Assembly (NCBI GenBank): GCA_944368215.1
Contig: CALVWX010000004.1
Coordinates: forward strand, 35,512-99,511
From: an uncultured Clostridia bacterium
GTDB taxonomy: Bacteria; Bacillota; Clostridia; Christensenellales; Borkfalkiaceae
Length of the DNA stretch: 64,000 bases
Direction of reading: 5' to 3'
The notes beneath the pieces were generated by a model. The model searched no databases. It was not told the DNA's origin and was given only the letters and a program-made list of their open reading frames with translations. Positions 1 to 8,184 of the stretch are shown piece by piece. The position numbers and the translations under genes are program-made. The number at the start of each line of letters is the position of its first letter. Position 1 is the first letter of the stretch.

Positions 1-3000
1 TCGGTTACGCCGTCTATGTCGGCGCGGGTGATTGAAAGGCCGACGTTATTTATAGCTAAGGTTACGATGGGGTCGCTTTGCGCCGCGTTGCCGTTGTAGA
101 CGAGCTTTAAAGCCAGCTCGTCGGCGGAGGAATTTTCGGCAAGGGATATGGCGAGGTCGAGCGCGACGGTGTTGTCGCCCTGCGCCCAGCCGATTTCGCC
201 GTTGCCGTAAACGGCCGCCGTTATGCCGTCGATAGTTATGTATGCGGGGGAGTTTTTATCTATCGCAAAGGCGAGCGCGCCGTCATTGATAATACCGTTG
301 ACCTGCGTATATGCCTCAGTTACGAAGTTTACGAGGTCGGAAAGGTTGAGATATTCGCCCGAAGGCTTATCTACCCCCTCCGCTCCGCTCAGGGTTACGG
401 AAAGGCCGATTTCATCCGCCGTGCCCGAAAGCTTGCCGTCCGCAAAGACGAGCGAAAGACTGCCGAGCGCGGGGGCGTTTAAGCCGAGCTGCGAAAGGAG
501 GCTATCCATATCTATATCGGCTTTTACCATCTGCTTATCGGAGTAAACGCCCGTGAGTATGGAGGAGAAATCCGCCGTTATGAGATTTGCGGCGAGGTCG
601 GACAAATCGACATCGACCTGAGGCATGCCAGAAGAAATATCGAGCTGCGCGACCGAAAGAAGATTGCCTATAGCCGTTGAAAGTTCGGCTATATCGCAAT
701 ACACGCCGAGGGATACGGGCGAGCCGTTTATTGCCGTTACGCGCACATAGGCGGCGTTATCGATATAATAAATTGAAAGGTTTGCGCTGACAGGCATGCC
801 GCCGTATTCGTACGCGAGGGATATATCCGCGGAGACGGCCTCCTGCGACGCATTGAAGGCGACGCCGGCAGAGATTGCAACATTGTGTTCCCCGAAGGCG
901 TGGGAAAGGTCGAGTTCTACCTTTAAGTTATCGCTGCCGATGAGGTTTAAGATATCGACGACGGGCACGGCCGTAACCTGGCTGAAATCGATAAATCCCG
1001 AAGTATCGAACTGCGAAAAGTCAGTATCCTGCGTGTGCGCGCCTATGCTGAGCCACTGTTTGCCTGCATATTCCGCGCTCGCGGAGAAGGTTAAATCTTC
1101 GTTGAGCACGGCCGTGACCGAGCCGACGACAAAGCCGGCGTTTACGCCGAACTGCGCGAGCAGGCCGTCGACGTCGACTATCATAGTCTTGGCCGCAGTG
1201 GTCGAAGTGCAGGTTATGAACTGCGAAAAATCTGTTGTGGCGAGGCTGTATAAAATATCCGTCACCGAACTTTCTGCCGAAGCGTTGGCCGAGGCGGGAT
1301 ATGCGCCGCCGAGCAGACCGCTCTGCACGGCCGTACCGACGAGGTCGGAGAGCAGGCTGTAGAGGCTGTTTGCCGTGGTCGTTATTTTAAGATGGGGAAT
1401 TTCTTTGCCCGTTATGTTGGTTACGGAAACGTAGAACTGCTCGCCTATGAGCGTTATGTTGAACTTGACTTCGACGCCGTTTACCTTTACCCACACGTCG
1501 AGGCCGGCGGCGTTGGAGCTTTCATCATACCCGCCGAATGCGAGGTTGGCGTTTACCTGCACGCCCGAGAGCGCGGGGATTGCCGAATTGTCGCCGTTGA
1601 GGCTGAAATCGAGGGCGTAAGCTCCGCCCAGCACTTCAGTTAAATCGACGGCGTTGAATGCGTCGAATATGTAATCGTAAACGACTTTTATTATGCCGTC
1701 GCCGTTCTTGGTGCTGGCGGGGGAACTCTGCTCTATCTGTCCGTTGACGTATGAATACACGTCGGCGCGGACGAGGTTGAACTGTCCGTTATAGGAGAAT
1801 TTTTCGTAAACTGCGTCTATGCCGAGCGACAGGCCGCCTTGAGTGCCGAGTGTGACGTTTGCAGTGGCGTCGCCTATGTATCCGAGCGCGAGAGACCGGC
1901 CGTCGGACGTGAGGGTGAGGCTGTTTAAGAAATCTATCCACTCCCCTCCCGCGAGCATATCGAGAATGAGGGAAACGAGCCCCTCCTCACCCTCTTCGGA
2001 GGAATCGGTTGCGAGGGCGAGCGAGGAAATCTGGCTCTGCACGCCCGCAAGGTCGTCGGCGTAAATGTCGAGCGCGGCGCCGTTTATGGAAAGGCGCACG
2101 AGCGGCGTGTCGGCATCGGTCGTTCTGTTGTAGATTATCTTTAAATTGGTGGTTGCGGCGTCGCTTGCGCCCGCGAATTTTACGTTGATATCCGCCGCGA
2201 CGCGGGTATTGCCCTTCCACCGTGCGCTGACAGAGCCTGTTACGTCGAGGCTCATATCGCCGTAGCTTATGAGGTTGCCGTCCGCGGGAATAACTATGTT
2301 GATTGCGCCGTTTTCAATTATGCCGTTTATTGTAGCGTACGCTTGAGTTACGACGCTTATAAGGTCGTCGAGCGCGAGATAACCGTCCGAAGGAACTTCA
2401 AGTTCACCTTCGGCGCCCTGCGCGGAGAGCGAGAGGCCGAGCGCGGGAAGCTCTGCCGAGAGAACGCCGCCGTAATTGTATGTAAGGCCGACGTTGCCGA
2501 AGGAACCTTCCACGCCGAAGAGACCTAAAATTTCGTCGAGGTTGCACGAAAGGCTTATGCGCGCGCCGTCCGCCGAGAGGCCGCCGAGTATTTGCGAAAA
2601 GTCGGCGGACAATACATTATTTATAATATCCGCTATGCCCGCCGAAACGTCCTGCTCGTCGGCTTCAGTGCCGCCGAGTTTGATATTTGCGGCATTTAAA
2701 AGCGCATTTACCGCATCGGAAAGGCCGCCGGCGGCGCAGCCGACGCTTAAATTTACCTCTTTGCCGTTGAGCGAAGTTACGTTTAAAATTATGTCGCCGT
2801 AAGTTTGAGGCTCATAGCTGTAATATGCGCTGACCGAGGCCGAAAATTCGCGGCCCTGATATGTATAAGAGATATCGGCGTCTGCGCCCGCCGCAAGGCC
2901 GTTTGCGTCGACGTATGCGGTCGCGTCGGCCTTGAGGCCCTTGAGCGCGTCGAGCTTTACCTGCTCGGAAGAGCCGTCGAGGGAAAGTTTTACTTCGATG

Positions 3001-4616
3001 AGGTCGGACGAGAGCAGATTGTAAATGTCCGCCGCGTAGAGCGCGAGGTCGGCTTCGGCGGAATTGGGATCGTGAGAGATTACGGGAGCGTCGGTAGTGC
3101 TGAGCGAGAGGGCCAGATCTATGCCATCGCCGCCGATGCTGACGCCCGAAACGGACGCCGAGGAGAACGACACGGCGTTATTTTCGCCGACGGTAAAATT
3201 GAGCACGGCGTCGACGCCAGCGCCGAGGCCGAGAAGGTTGCCATCATTCAAGGCGAGCGAAGCCGTGCCGTCGCCCTGAGTTAAAACGAGAGAGGAAAGA
3301 AGGCCGTCCAGAGCGCCTTCGGGAAGGGAAAGGCCGCTTCCCCCGCCGCCGTCGGAGGACAGGGCGAGCGCGGAGTTGAGTTCGTCCGCCCACTGCGCGA
3401 AGTTGTCGACGACGAGTTTTACGGCGGCGATATTGGCCGTCATGCCGAAGTCGTCGCCGTAGTAGGCGCGCGCTTTGCCGTCGGCGTATTCGACGTACAG
3501 CCCCTGCTCTTCGAGCGTTTTGCCGAGGCTGAGCTTTAAGTTGAGCGTGTTCAGGGGGTCGGCGATGTCGAGGCCGAGAAAGATATAACCCTTATATTCG
3601 TTCTGACCGAGCTTTAAAGCGACTTCGAACTGCTGGCCGCCGTTGAGAATGCCTGAAAAGCCGTTGGAGAGAACGCTCGTAACGTCGAGCGCGGCCGACC
3701 CGCCGCCCGAGGAGAGATTTGAATTGCCTACATATTGCTTGAAGTAGCTGTCGTAAAATGCGTAGTGCGCTTCGTCGAAGTCGGCTTCGTCGTAAGAATA
3801 CTCTGCCGAGCTGCGCGAAGTGGAGGTTACGGTTATGCCTTTGTTGACTTTGGCCACCTCGTCCGTCTGGACGGAGAGCACGCGCCAGTCGCCGTCAAAG
3901 GTGAAAGTTAAATTTATCGTCTGGAATTCGGGGAAGCCGTTTAGTCCGCCCCTCGTTTTCATACCGTACTGATAATAATAGGTGCTGGCGGCGGGGTCGA
4001 GCGTGACCGACTGAGAATAGGTGCCGTCGCCGTTGTCGGTTGCGGCAGTGCTGTCGGTTATAGTCACGCCGTTTATTATATAATTGGTTATCTCCGTCTG
4101 GAACAGACCGTAAGTTGTGAGGTATGCCTGTTCGTCGAAGTAGTAGGGTTCGCCCGTATCCCACTGCGCCGTGAGGTTTGTAGTTTCGGAATCGGGCGCG
4201 GCACTGTAGCGCATATAAGCTTCGGGGCCGTTTTTGCCGTTTACGAAGCAGGCCTGCGAACCCGACTTGACCATCGAAGAATAGGTTATATCCGAGGAGA
4301 TGGTTACGCCGTCGCGATAGTCCTTATAGCTCTTTGTATACTGCGTGGCAATGGAAGCCTGCGTTACGGTATACGTATAGCAATGGTACTGCGGCTGGGA
4401 ATCGAGCACGTACGCCATGTAAGCGAGGTTTTCCTCCGCGGTGTGCGCGGTGGGAAGGCTGCCGTCCGCGGGGGGCTGAAGGCGGGTTATCTCCGTATCG
4501 GAAGGCGCTTCGGTTGCGGTGGATTTGCCGGCACAGGCGGTAAATCCCATTACGGACGCCGCTGCGCCCGCCGAAAGAAGCGCGGTTAATGTTGCACGTT
4601 TAATAAACTTGTTCAT
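1..4616 (-). CDS. Giant internally repeated lipoprotein (C-terminus beyond the window)
   Basis: Reading leftward from an ATG at 4614-4616 the frame stays open to base 1, giving more than 1,530 residues without a stop, so the gene is cut by the window edge. The N-terminus is a lipoprotein signal: MNKFIKR, a hydrophobic stretch, then GFTAC followed by AG, so Cys about residue 29 would be lipidated and the protein held on the outer face of the membrane. The first 350 residues are Tyr/Ser/Thr-rich. After that the chain is Leu/Ala/Gly/Asp-rich beta-like sequence with long internal repeats: a block starting PSDGYLALDDLISVVTQAY (DNA about 2280-2420) recurs as PSGEYLNLSDLVNFVTEAY (DNA about 230-390), roughly 670 residues apart. 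No enzyme motif was recognised. A surface solenoid or scaffold role is only inferred. Confidence 0.85.
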   Translation of the reverse strand, partial: MNKFIKRATLTALLSAGAAASVMGFTACAGKSTATEAPSDTEITRLQPPADGSLPTAHTAEENLAYMAYVLDSQPQYHCYTYTVTQASIATQYTKSYKDYRDGVTISSDITYSSMVKSGSQACFVNGKNGPEAYMRYSAAPDSETTNLTAQWDTGEPYYFDEQAYLTTYGLFQTEITNYIINGVTITDSTAATDNGDGTYSQSVTLDPAASTYYYQYGMKTRGGLNGFPEFQTINLTFTFDGDWRVLSVQTDEVAKVNKGITVTSTSRSSAEYSYDEADFDEAHYAFYDSYFKQYVGNSNLSSGGGSAALDVTSVLSNGFSGILNGGQQFEVALKLGQNEYKGYIFLGLDIADPLNTLNLKLSLGKTLEEQGLYVEYADGKARAYYGDDFGMTANIAAVKLVVDNFAQWADELNSALALSSDGGGGSGLSLPEGALDGLLSSLVLTQGDGTASLALNDGNLLGLGAGVDAVLNFTVGENNAVSFSSASVSGVSIGGDGIDLALSLSTTDAPVISHDPNSAEADLALYAADIYNLLSSDLIEVKLSLDGSSEQVKLDALKGLKADATAYVDANGLAAGADADISYTYQGREFSASVSAYYSYEPQTYGDIILNVTSLNGKEVNLSVGCAAGGLSDAVNALLNAANIKLGGTEADEQDVSAGIADIINNVLSADFSQILGGLSADGARISLSCNLDEILGLFGVEGSFGNVGLTYNYGGVLSAELPALGLSLSAQGAEGELEVPSDGYLALDDLISVVTQAYATINGIIENGAINIVIPADGNLISYGDMSLDVTGSVSARWKGNTRVAADINVKFAGASDAATTNLKIIYNRTTDADTPLVRLSINGAALDIYADDLAGVQSQISSLALATDSSEEGEEGLVSLILDMLAGGEWIDFLNSLTLTSDGRSLALGYIGDATANVTLGTQGGLSLGIDAVYEKFSYNGQFNLVRADVYSYVNGQIEQSSPASTKNGDGIIKVVYDYIFDAFNAVDLTEVLGGAYALDFSLNGDNSAIPALSGVQVNANLAFGGYDESSNAAGLDVWVKVNGVEVKFNITLIGEQFYVSVTNITGKEIPHLKITTTANSLYSLLSDLVGTAVQSGLLGGAYPASANASAESSVTDILYSLATTDFSQFITCTSTTAAKTMIVDVDGLLAQFGVNAGFVVGSVTAVLNEDLTFSASAEYAGKQWLSIGAHTQDTDFSQFDTSGFIDFSQVTAVPVVDILNLIGSDNLKVELDLSHAFGEHNVAISAGVAFNASQEAVSADISLAYEYGGMPVSANLSIYYIDNAAYVRVTAINGSPVSLGVYCDIAELSTAIGNLLSVAQLDISSGMPQVDVDLSDLAANLITADFSSILTGVYSDKQMVKADIDMDSLLSQLGLNAPALGSLSLVFADGKLSGTADEIGLSVTLSGAEGVDKPSGEYLNLSDLVNFVTEAYTQVNGIINDGALAFAIDKNSPAYITIDGITAAVYGNGEIGWAQGDNTVALDLAISLAENSSADELALKLVYNGNAAQSDPIVTLAINNVGLSITRADIDGVT

Positions 4617-4940
4617 CAAACAACTCTCTGTCATAAATTGCACTGCGCGGACGACTTCCGCACGGTGCGTTTTTATTTTGGATTGAAGGCTTTGCGCCTA
4701 TACCTTTTATAATGATAAGAAGCATTATAAACTAAAAATAAACATTGCGCGCGGGCGGCCGCACAGCCGCCCGCGTGCATTTATGATAAAACAAAATTGT
4801 CGCCGCGCAGGGCAAAAACGCTGTCTTTTATGCCAAAACAAGGGCTTTTTCGACGCGTTTTTACGCTTTTTACACACTTCTTCATTATATAATAAATAAA
4901 ATAATATTTATTGATAAAAATTTGTGACGGAGCTAAAAAA
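4617..4940. other. Divergent intergenic region with a GC-rich hairpin
   Basis: This stretch separates the leftward lipoprotein gene from the rightward MinD-like gene and must hold both promoters. A GC-rich hairpin lies at 4747-4778 (arms 4747-4759 and 4766-4778, one mismatch, loop CGCACA). On the minus strand it is followed by a T-rich run, so it looks like a terminator for leftward transcription although no gene precedes it. The plus side is AT-rich with TTTACA at about 4869 and several TATAAT-like hexamers, but none has good spacing. I see no coding sequence. Confidence 0.5.
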
Positions 4941-5672
4941 ATGGCGCATGCTGTTTATTTTAAATCGAGCAAGGGCGGCGCGGGCGCAACCACCTGTGCC
5001 GTGGGCACGGGTCTCAGCTTGGCTCGCAGGGGCGAACGCGTGCTGGTTGTTGACGGGGATGCGAACTTCCCCGCCGCGCTGACCGCGGCCGGGTGCGCGG
5101 GATTGCAGACATATACCCTTGAGGAGGCACGCAAGGGCGCATGCCGCGCAAAACAGGTAATCGTTGAGCACCCGCGCTGCCCCAACTTTTTTGTTATGCC
5201 GTGCGCGGGCTGCACGGAGGCAAAATTTATTGACGAGGCGACGGACGAGGTGAGCAATCTGTTCGACTGGGTACTGTGCGACGGCGCGGCGAAAAGCGCG
5301 TGCGGACGGGCGGCAGTTGTGTGCGAACCCTACCCTTTGGCAATAAAAGGGGCAGACATATGCCTTAACCAACTGCGCGACGGCGGTTTTAAAGATGTGG
5401 GAATAATCGTAAACAAGGTAAACGGCGGACTGATTTACGACGGAAAAATTATGCCGCCAAAAGACATAGCCGCGCTGCTGCACGCACCGCTTTGGGGCGT
5501 TATACCCGAAGACCTTGAAATGCCGCTCGGCGCCATGAAGGCGGAGAGCGTTAAAGCCTTTAAGATGACGGCCGCGCGCATGGCCGCGGGCGACGGGAAG
5601 ATATATTCGCCCGCGCGGGGCTACGGCGGACCGGGCGGTTACATAAAAAGAAAAATGAGGAGCAGAATATGA
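4941..5672 (+). CDS. MinD/ParA-like ATPase with a deviant P-loop
   Basis: The start is the ATG at 4941, eight bases after a GGAG ribosome site, rather than the upstream ATG at 4911. The 243-residue product opens with MAHAVYFKSSKGGAGATT, the KGGxGxTT form of the deviant Walker A loop seen in the MinD/ParA/CpaE superfamily. The signature lysine is present, but the usual GK lysine is replaced by alanine (GAT). Further elements are VLVVDGDANFP (switch I-type aspartate) and FDWVLCDGAA (Walker B). Such proteins act as membrane- or nucleoid-associated positioning ATPases. There is no partner MinE/MinC/ParB in the window, so the cargo is unknown. The following small gene overlaps it by 4 nt and is probably co-translated. 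Confidence 0.8.
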   Translation: MAHAVYFKSSKGGAGATTCAVGTGLSLARRGERVLVVDGDANFPAALTAAGCAGLQTYTLEEARKGACRAKQVIVEHPRCPNFFVMPCAGCTEAKFIDEATDEVSNLFDWVLCDGAAKSACGRAAVVCEPYPLAIKGADICLNQLRDGGFKDVGIIVNKVNGGLIYDGKIMPPKDIAALLHAPLWGVIPEDLEMPLGAMKAESVKAFKMTAARMAAGDGKIYSPARGYGGPGGYIKRKMRSRI

Positions 5673-5881
5673 CTGAAGACATTGCGGCAGAACTTATATT
5701 CGAGCGGGAAGAAATGACCGAAGGCGAAAAGGAGTTGTTTTTGTGCGACTTTAAGAAGGTTTGCGCCGAGTACTTCGAGCCCGACGGCAACCCCGACATT
5801 AACATTACCCGCACGGCAGAAGGTTTTTCGGTGTGCATAATTTTCGGCGCGCGCAGGATAAAATCTTTCAGACGCGTCTGA
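5669..5881 (+). CDS. Small acidic protein of unknown function
   Basis: A 70-residue gene whose ATG overlaps the stop of the MinD-like ATPase (ATGA) and follows an AGGAG site, so translational coupling is likely. The sequence begins MTEDIAAELIFEREEMTEGEKEL and is acidic in its first half, with a hydrophobic VCIIFG strand and a basic tail. I do not recognise a family. Position and coupling suggest a partner of the ATPase. It is followed by a strong terminator. Confidence 0.7.
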   Translation: MTEDIAAELIFEREEMTEGEKELFLCDFKKVCAEYFEPDGNPDINITRTAEGFSVCIIFGARRIKSFRRV

Positions 5882-5935
5882 AAATTCGCACGGACGCGCC
5901 CGACGGGGGGGGGACGAAAAGATTCGGACACGCAG

Positions 5936-5972
5936 AAGCGCGGCGCGGGGCAACATGCCCCGCGCCGCGCTT
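5936..5972. terminator. Bidirectional intrinsic terminator
   Basis: A perfect 16-bp hairpin (arms 5936-5951 and 5957-5972, loop AACAT) ends in AA/TT on either side. It lies between the convergent MinD-like operon (+) and the S41 protease gene (-), and can serve both. Confidence 0.85.
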
Positions 5973-6026
5973 TATTTACAGCTTTATTTATCATTTATTT
6001 AATTTTGCCGTACCCGTCCCGCTCAG

Positions 6027-7388
6027 TCAGGCCGCCTGCGAAGGCGCGCCGGCCGCGGCGAGGGCGGCGACTACGGCCTGAAGTTCCTCGTCGGCATAGG
6101 TCACAGACCATTCGGCGGAGACCGCGTTGCAGCCGTCGTTTACCCCTATGCCGACATCGTGTATGCACGTGCCGTCGGGCCAGAAAATGCGCGCGACGGT
6201 AAGTTTTAACGCTTCGCCCGTATAATAAGTGAAAGTCGACTGCATGATGCCCTTGCCGTAAGTGCGGCAGTTTTTTTCGGCCGTGCCCGTGGCATCAAGG
6301 TAGCTCTGTGAAAAATCGGAGACGTAAATGTCCGAATAGTCAATAAGGCCGTCCGAAACGAGCACGCCTATCAATGCTTCCGACGCGCTGGCCGTGCCGT
6401 TGTTGGCGAGCACAGTTACGGGACAGTCCGCGGGGAGATAACAGGATTGGTCGGAGGTGAAGCCGTCCACGGCGTACTGCGTGCGGCTGCCGTCCTTGTA
6501 TTCGGCGTACATGGCTATGGGAGAGCGGTCGGACAGATTGGCCGTGAACAGATGCGAAAGGCTCTGCATCACGCTGACGTAGCCGCCTCCGTTGTTGCGG
6601 AGGTCGAAAATGAGCGACGTGCAGCCCATGGCGTTGAATTGCTTTAAGAGCGCGGCCATTTCGTCGGCGGCGTTGCCGTAAAACTGCGATAGGCTTATGT
6701 ATGCCGCGCCTTCGGGGAGATAAGAATACCTACCGCTTTCGGAATAATCCACAGACATTTCGCCCGAGGAATTATAAGATATAGTCCACTCGCCGTCGTC
6801 CGTCGCCATGTAGCAATAGCTCATGGTATAATTTTCCCTTGCCATGACGAAAGTGCCGCGGTCGGTGACGAGGGTGAACTGCTCGCCTTCGGCGCGGGCG
6901 TCGATAAAATCGGAAAAGTCCTGATTGTTCTCTATAGCGGTGCGCGTTCCGTCGGCGGCAACCCCTTCCTTTATAAAGGTGCCTGCGCGCAGACCGCTGC
7001 GCTGTGCCGGCGAATTGCCGAGCACCGAGGCGATGTATACGCCGCTCCCGCCCGAAAAGCCGGCGGATGAGGGAATGTACCGGTAACTTACGCCTATTCC
7101 GCTCCTGCTTCCTTCGTTGGACGCTGTGACGGCGTCGTACTCCTCGGCGGTGTAATACTGCGAATAGATATCGAGCACGTTGCCGCAGAGATTTTCGAGC
7201 CCGGCTTCGCGGATGGCGTCTTCGGAGACGTCGAGATAATAATATCTGTTTATCATGGACACGGCCCAGTCGAGGGTGGACGCATATATGCCGCACGCCG
7301 ACATGAACGCGAGAGCAATCGACAATGCGGCCGCCGCGGCAACTGCGGCGGGACGATAAAATTTTTTGAACGACATATTATTCTTCAA
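6027..7388 (-). CDS. S41-family (C-terminal processing type) peptidase, membrane-tethered
   Basis: The 453-residue product has an N-terminal hydrophobic segment ending LAFMSAC (possible lipobox, Cys32), a PDZ-like region around residues 95-190 (SGVYIASVLGNSPAQRSGLRAG) and an S41 protease domain. The catalytic Ser lies in NNGTASASEAL (about 330-338) and the general-base Lys in TYGKGIMQ (about 379); the substrate-backbone box DLRNNGGG is at 263-270. These serine proteases trim extracytoplasmic proteins. The start is ambiguous: a TTG at 7388 seven bases after the upstream stop, or the in-frame ATG at 7376. It is co-transcribed with the HTH gene just upstream. Confidence 0.9.
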   Translation of the reverse strand: MKNNMSFKKFYRPAAVAAAAALSIALAFMSACGIYASTLDWAVSMINRYYYLDVSEDAIREAGLENLCGNVLDIYSQYYTAEEYDAVTASNEGSRSGIGVSYRYIPSSAGFSGGSGVYIASVLGNSPAQRSGLRAGTFIKEGVAADGTRTAIENNQDFSDFIDARAEGEQFTLVTDRGTFVMARENYTMSYCYMATDDGEWTISYNSSGEMSVDYSESGRYSYLPEGAAYISLSQFYGNAADEMAALLKQFNAMGCTSLIFDLRNNGGGYVSVMQSLSHLFTANLSDRSPIAMYAEYKDGSRTQYAVDGFTSDQSCYLPADCPVTVLANNGTASASEALIGVLVSDGLIDYSDIYVSDFSQSYLDATGTAEKNCRTYGKGIMQSTFTYYTGEALKLTVARIFWPDGTCIHDVGIGVNDGCNAVSAEWSVTYADEELQAVVAALAAAGAPSQAA

Positions 7389-7395
7389 TTATAAC

Positions 7396-7716
7396 CTACT
7401 TTGCGCGGTAGAGCGCGTACAAAATTGTGAGCGTTACGGCGTCTCTGAACGAGCAGGGGTCGAGGCCCGTTATTGCGCGCACCTTGTTGAGCCTGTAGAT
7501 GAGCGTATTGCGGTGCATGAACAGCGAGCGCGCCGTGCGCGAGACGTTGAGGTCGTTTTCGAACAGGCTTGAAAGCGTTGTCATGAGCTCCCTGTCCTCA
7601 AAGATTTTGACAAAATTTTTGAGGTCGTAGCCTTCGAGCAGCTTTTCGCGCCTCGATTTTCCGAGGGCGGCGACTACCGCCGAAAGCGACAGCCCGCCGT
7701 GTTGCGTTAATGGCAT
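7396..7716 (-). CDS. PucR/CdaR-type helix-turn-helix protein, stand-alone HTH domain
   Basis: 106 residues. The C-terminal half matches the PucR/CdaR C-terminal HTH (HTH_30): NVSRTARSLFMHRNTLIYRL followed by NKVRAITGLDP. The usual N-terminal sensory or GGDEF-like domain of CdaR/PucR proteins is missing, so this is a mini-regulator. The ATG at 7716 follows an AGGTGA site. The gene sits 7 nt upstream of the S41 protease and shares its promoter at 7851-7879, so it may regulate that operon. The direct target is inference. Confidence 0.8.
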   Translation of the reverse strand: MPLTQHGGLSLSAVVAALGKSRREKLLEGYDLKNFVKIFEDRELMTTLSSLFENDLNVSRTARSLFMHRNTLIYRLNKVRAITGLDPCSFRDAVTLTILYALYRAK

Positions 7717-7850
7717 TTTATCACCTGAATGAATGACTGGTGCGCGGATTTTGTAACATTGCGGCGTTTAAGCAATTCCGCGGCCTGATGCAAGTATTAT
7801 ATGACAAGCGGAAGGCGCCGTCTGATAAAATTTTGTCCGCGCACAATAAT

Positions 7851-7879
7851 ATTATACTACAGGGCAAAAAATTTTTCAA
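7851..7879 (-). promoter_or_regulatory. Sigma-A promoter for the HTH-protease operon
   Basis: Minus strand TTGAAA (7874-7879), 17-nt spacer, TATAAT (7851-7856). It points toward the PucR-type gene and gives a 5' leader of about 130 nt. Confidence 0.75.
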
Positions 7880-7932
7880 TACATTTTATTAATGTCCTGC
7901 GCCATAAATTGCGCTGTGCGCCGCTGCATGCC

Positions 7933-7978
7933 CCGTCCTTGCGCGGCTCGCGTCGTGCGCAAGTCCGCGCAAGGACGG
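7933..7978. repeat. Perfect 14-bp inverted repeat in a 468-bp divergent intergenic region
   Basis: Between the HTH gene and the membrane protein gene (7717-8184) lie two outward promoters and this hairpin (arms 7933-7946 and 7965-7978, 18-nt loop). It sits between the two -35 elements. Neither strand has the U-run of a terminator immediately after it, and no RNA family is recognisable. The rest of the region is AT-rich leader sequence. Confidence 0.6.
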
Positions 7979-8035
7979 ATTGCAAAAAAATTACAAAAAA
8001 AAGTGTGTAATATCAACAAAATTTTATTATTGACC

Positions 8036-8064
8036 TTGACATATAGCGAAAATTGTATTAAAAT
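8036..8064 (+). promoter_or_regulatory. Sigma-A promoter for the membrane protein
   Basis: TTGACA (8036-8041), 17-nt spacer, TAAAAT (8059-8064). It leaves a 5' leader of about 115 nt before the ATG at 8185. Confidence 0.85.
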
Positions 8065-8184
8065 AAATGAAGTAGAAGTATTTTATTTCTTTGTTGATTT
8101 TTCAATCTGTAGGCGTGCGCCTTGCGCCGCGCGGCGAACGCGGCCGATGCGCTTAACTTTAAAAAACTGTTACGGAGATTTACT

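Noticed and set aside
5905-5913. A run of nine G bases as a possible phase-variation tract
   Set aside because: It lies after the stop of the small gene and before a terminator, so slippage would change no reading frame.
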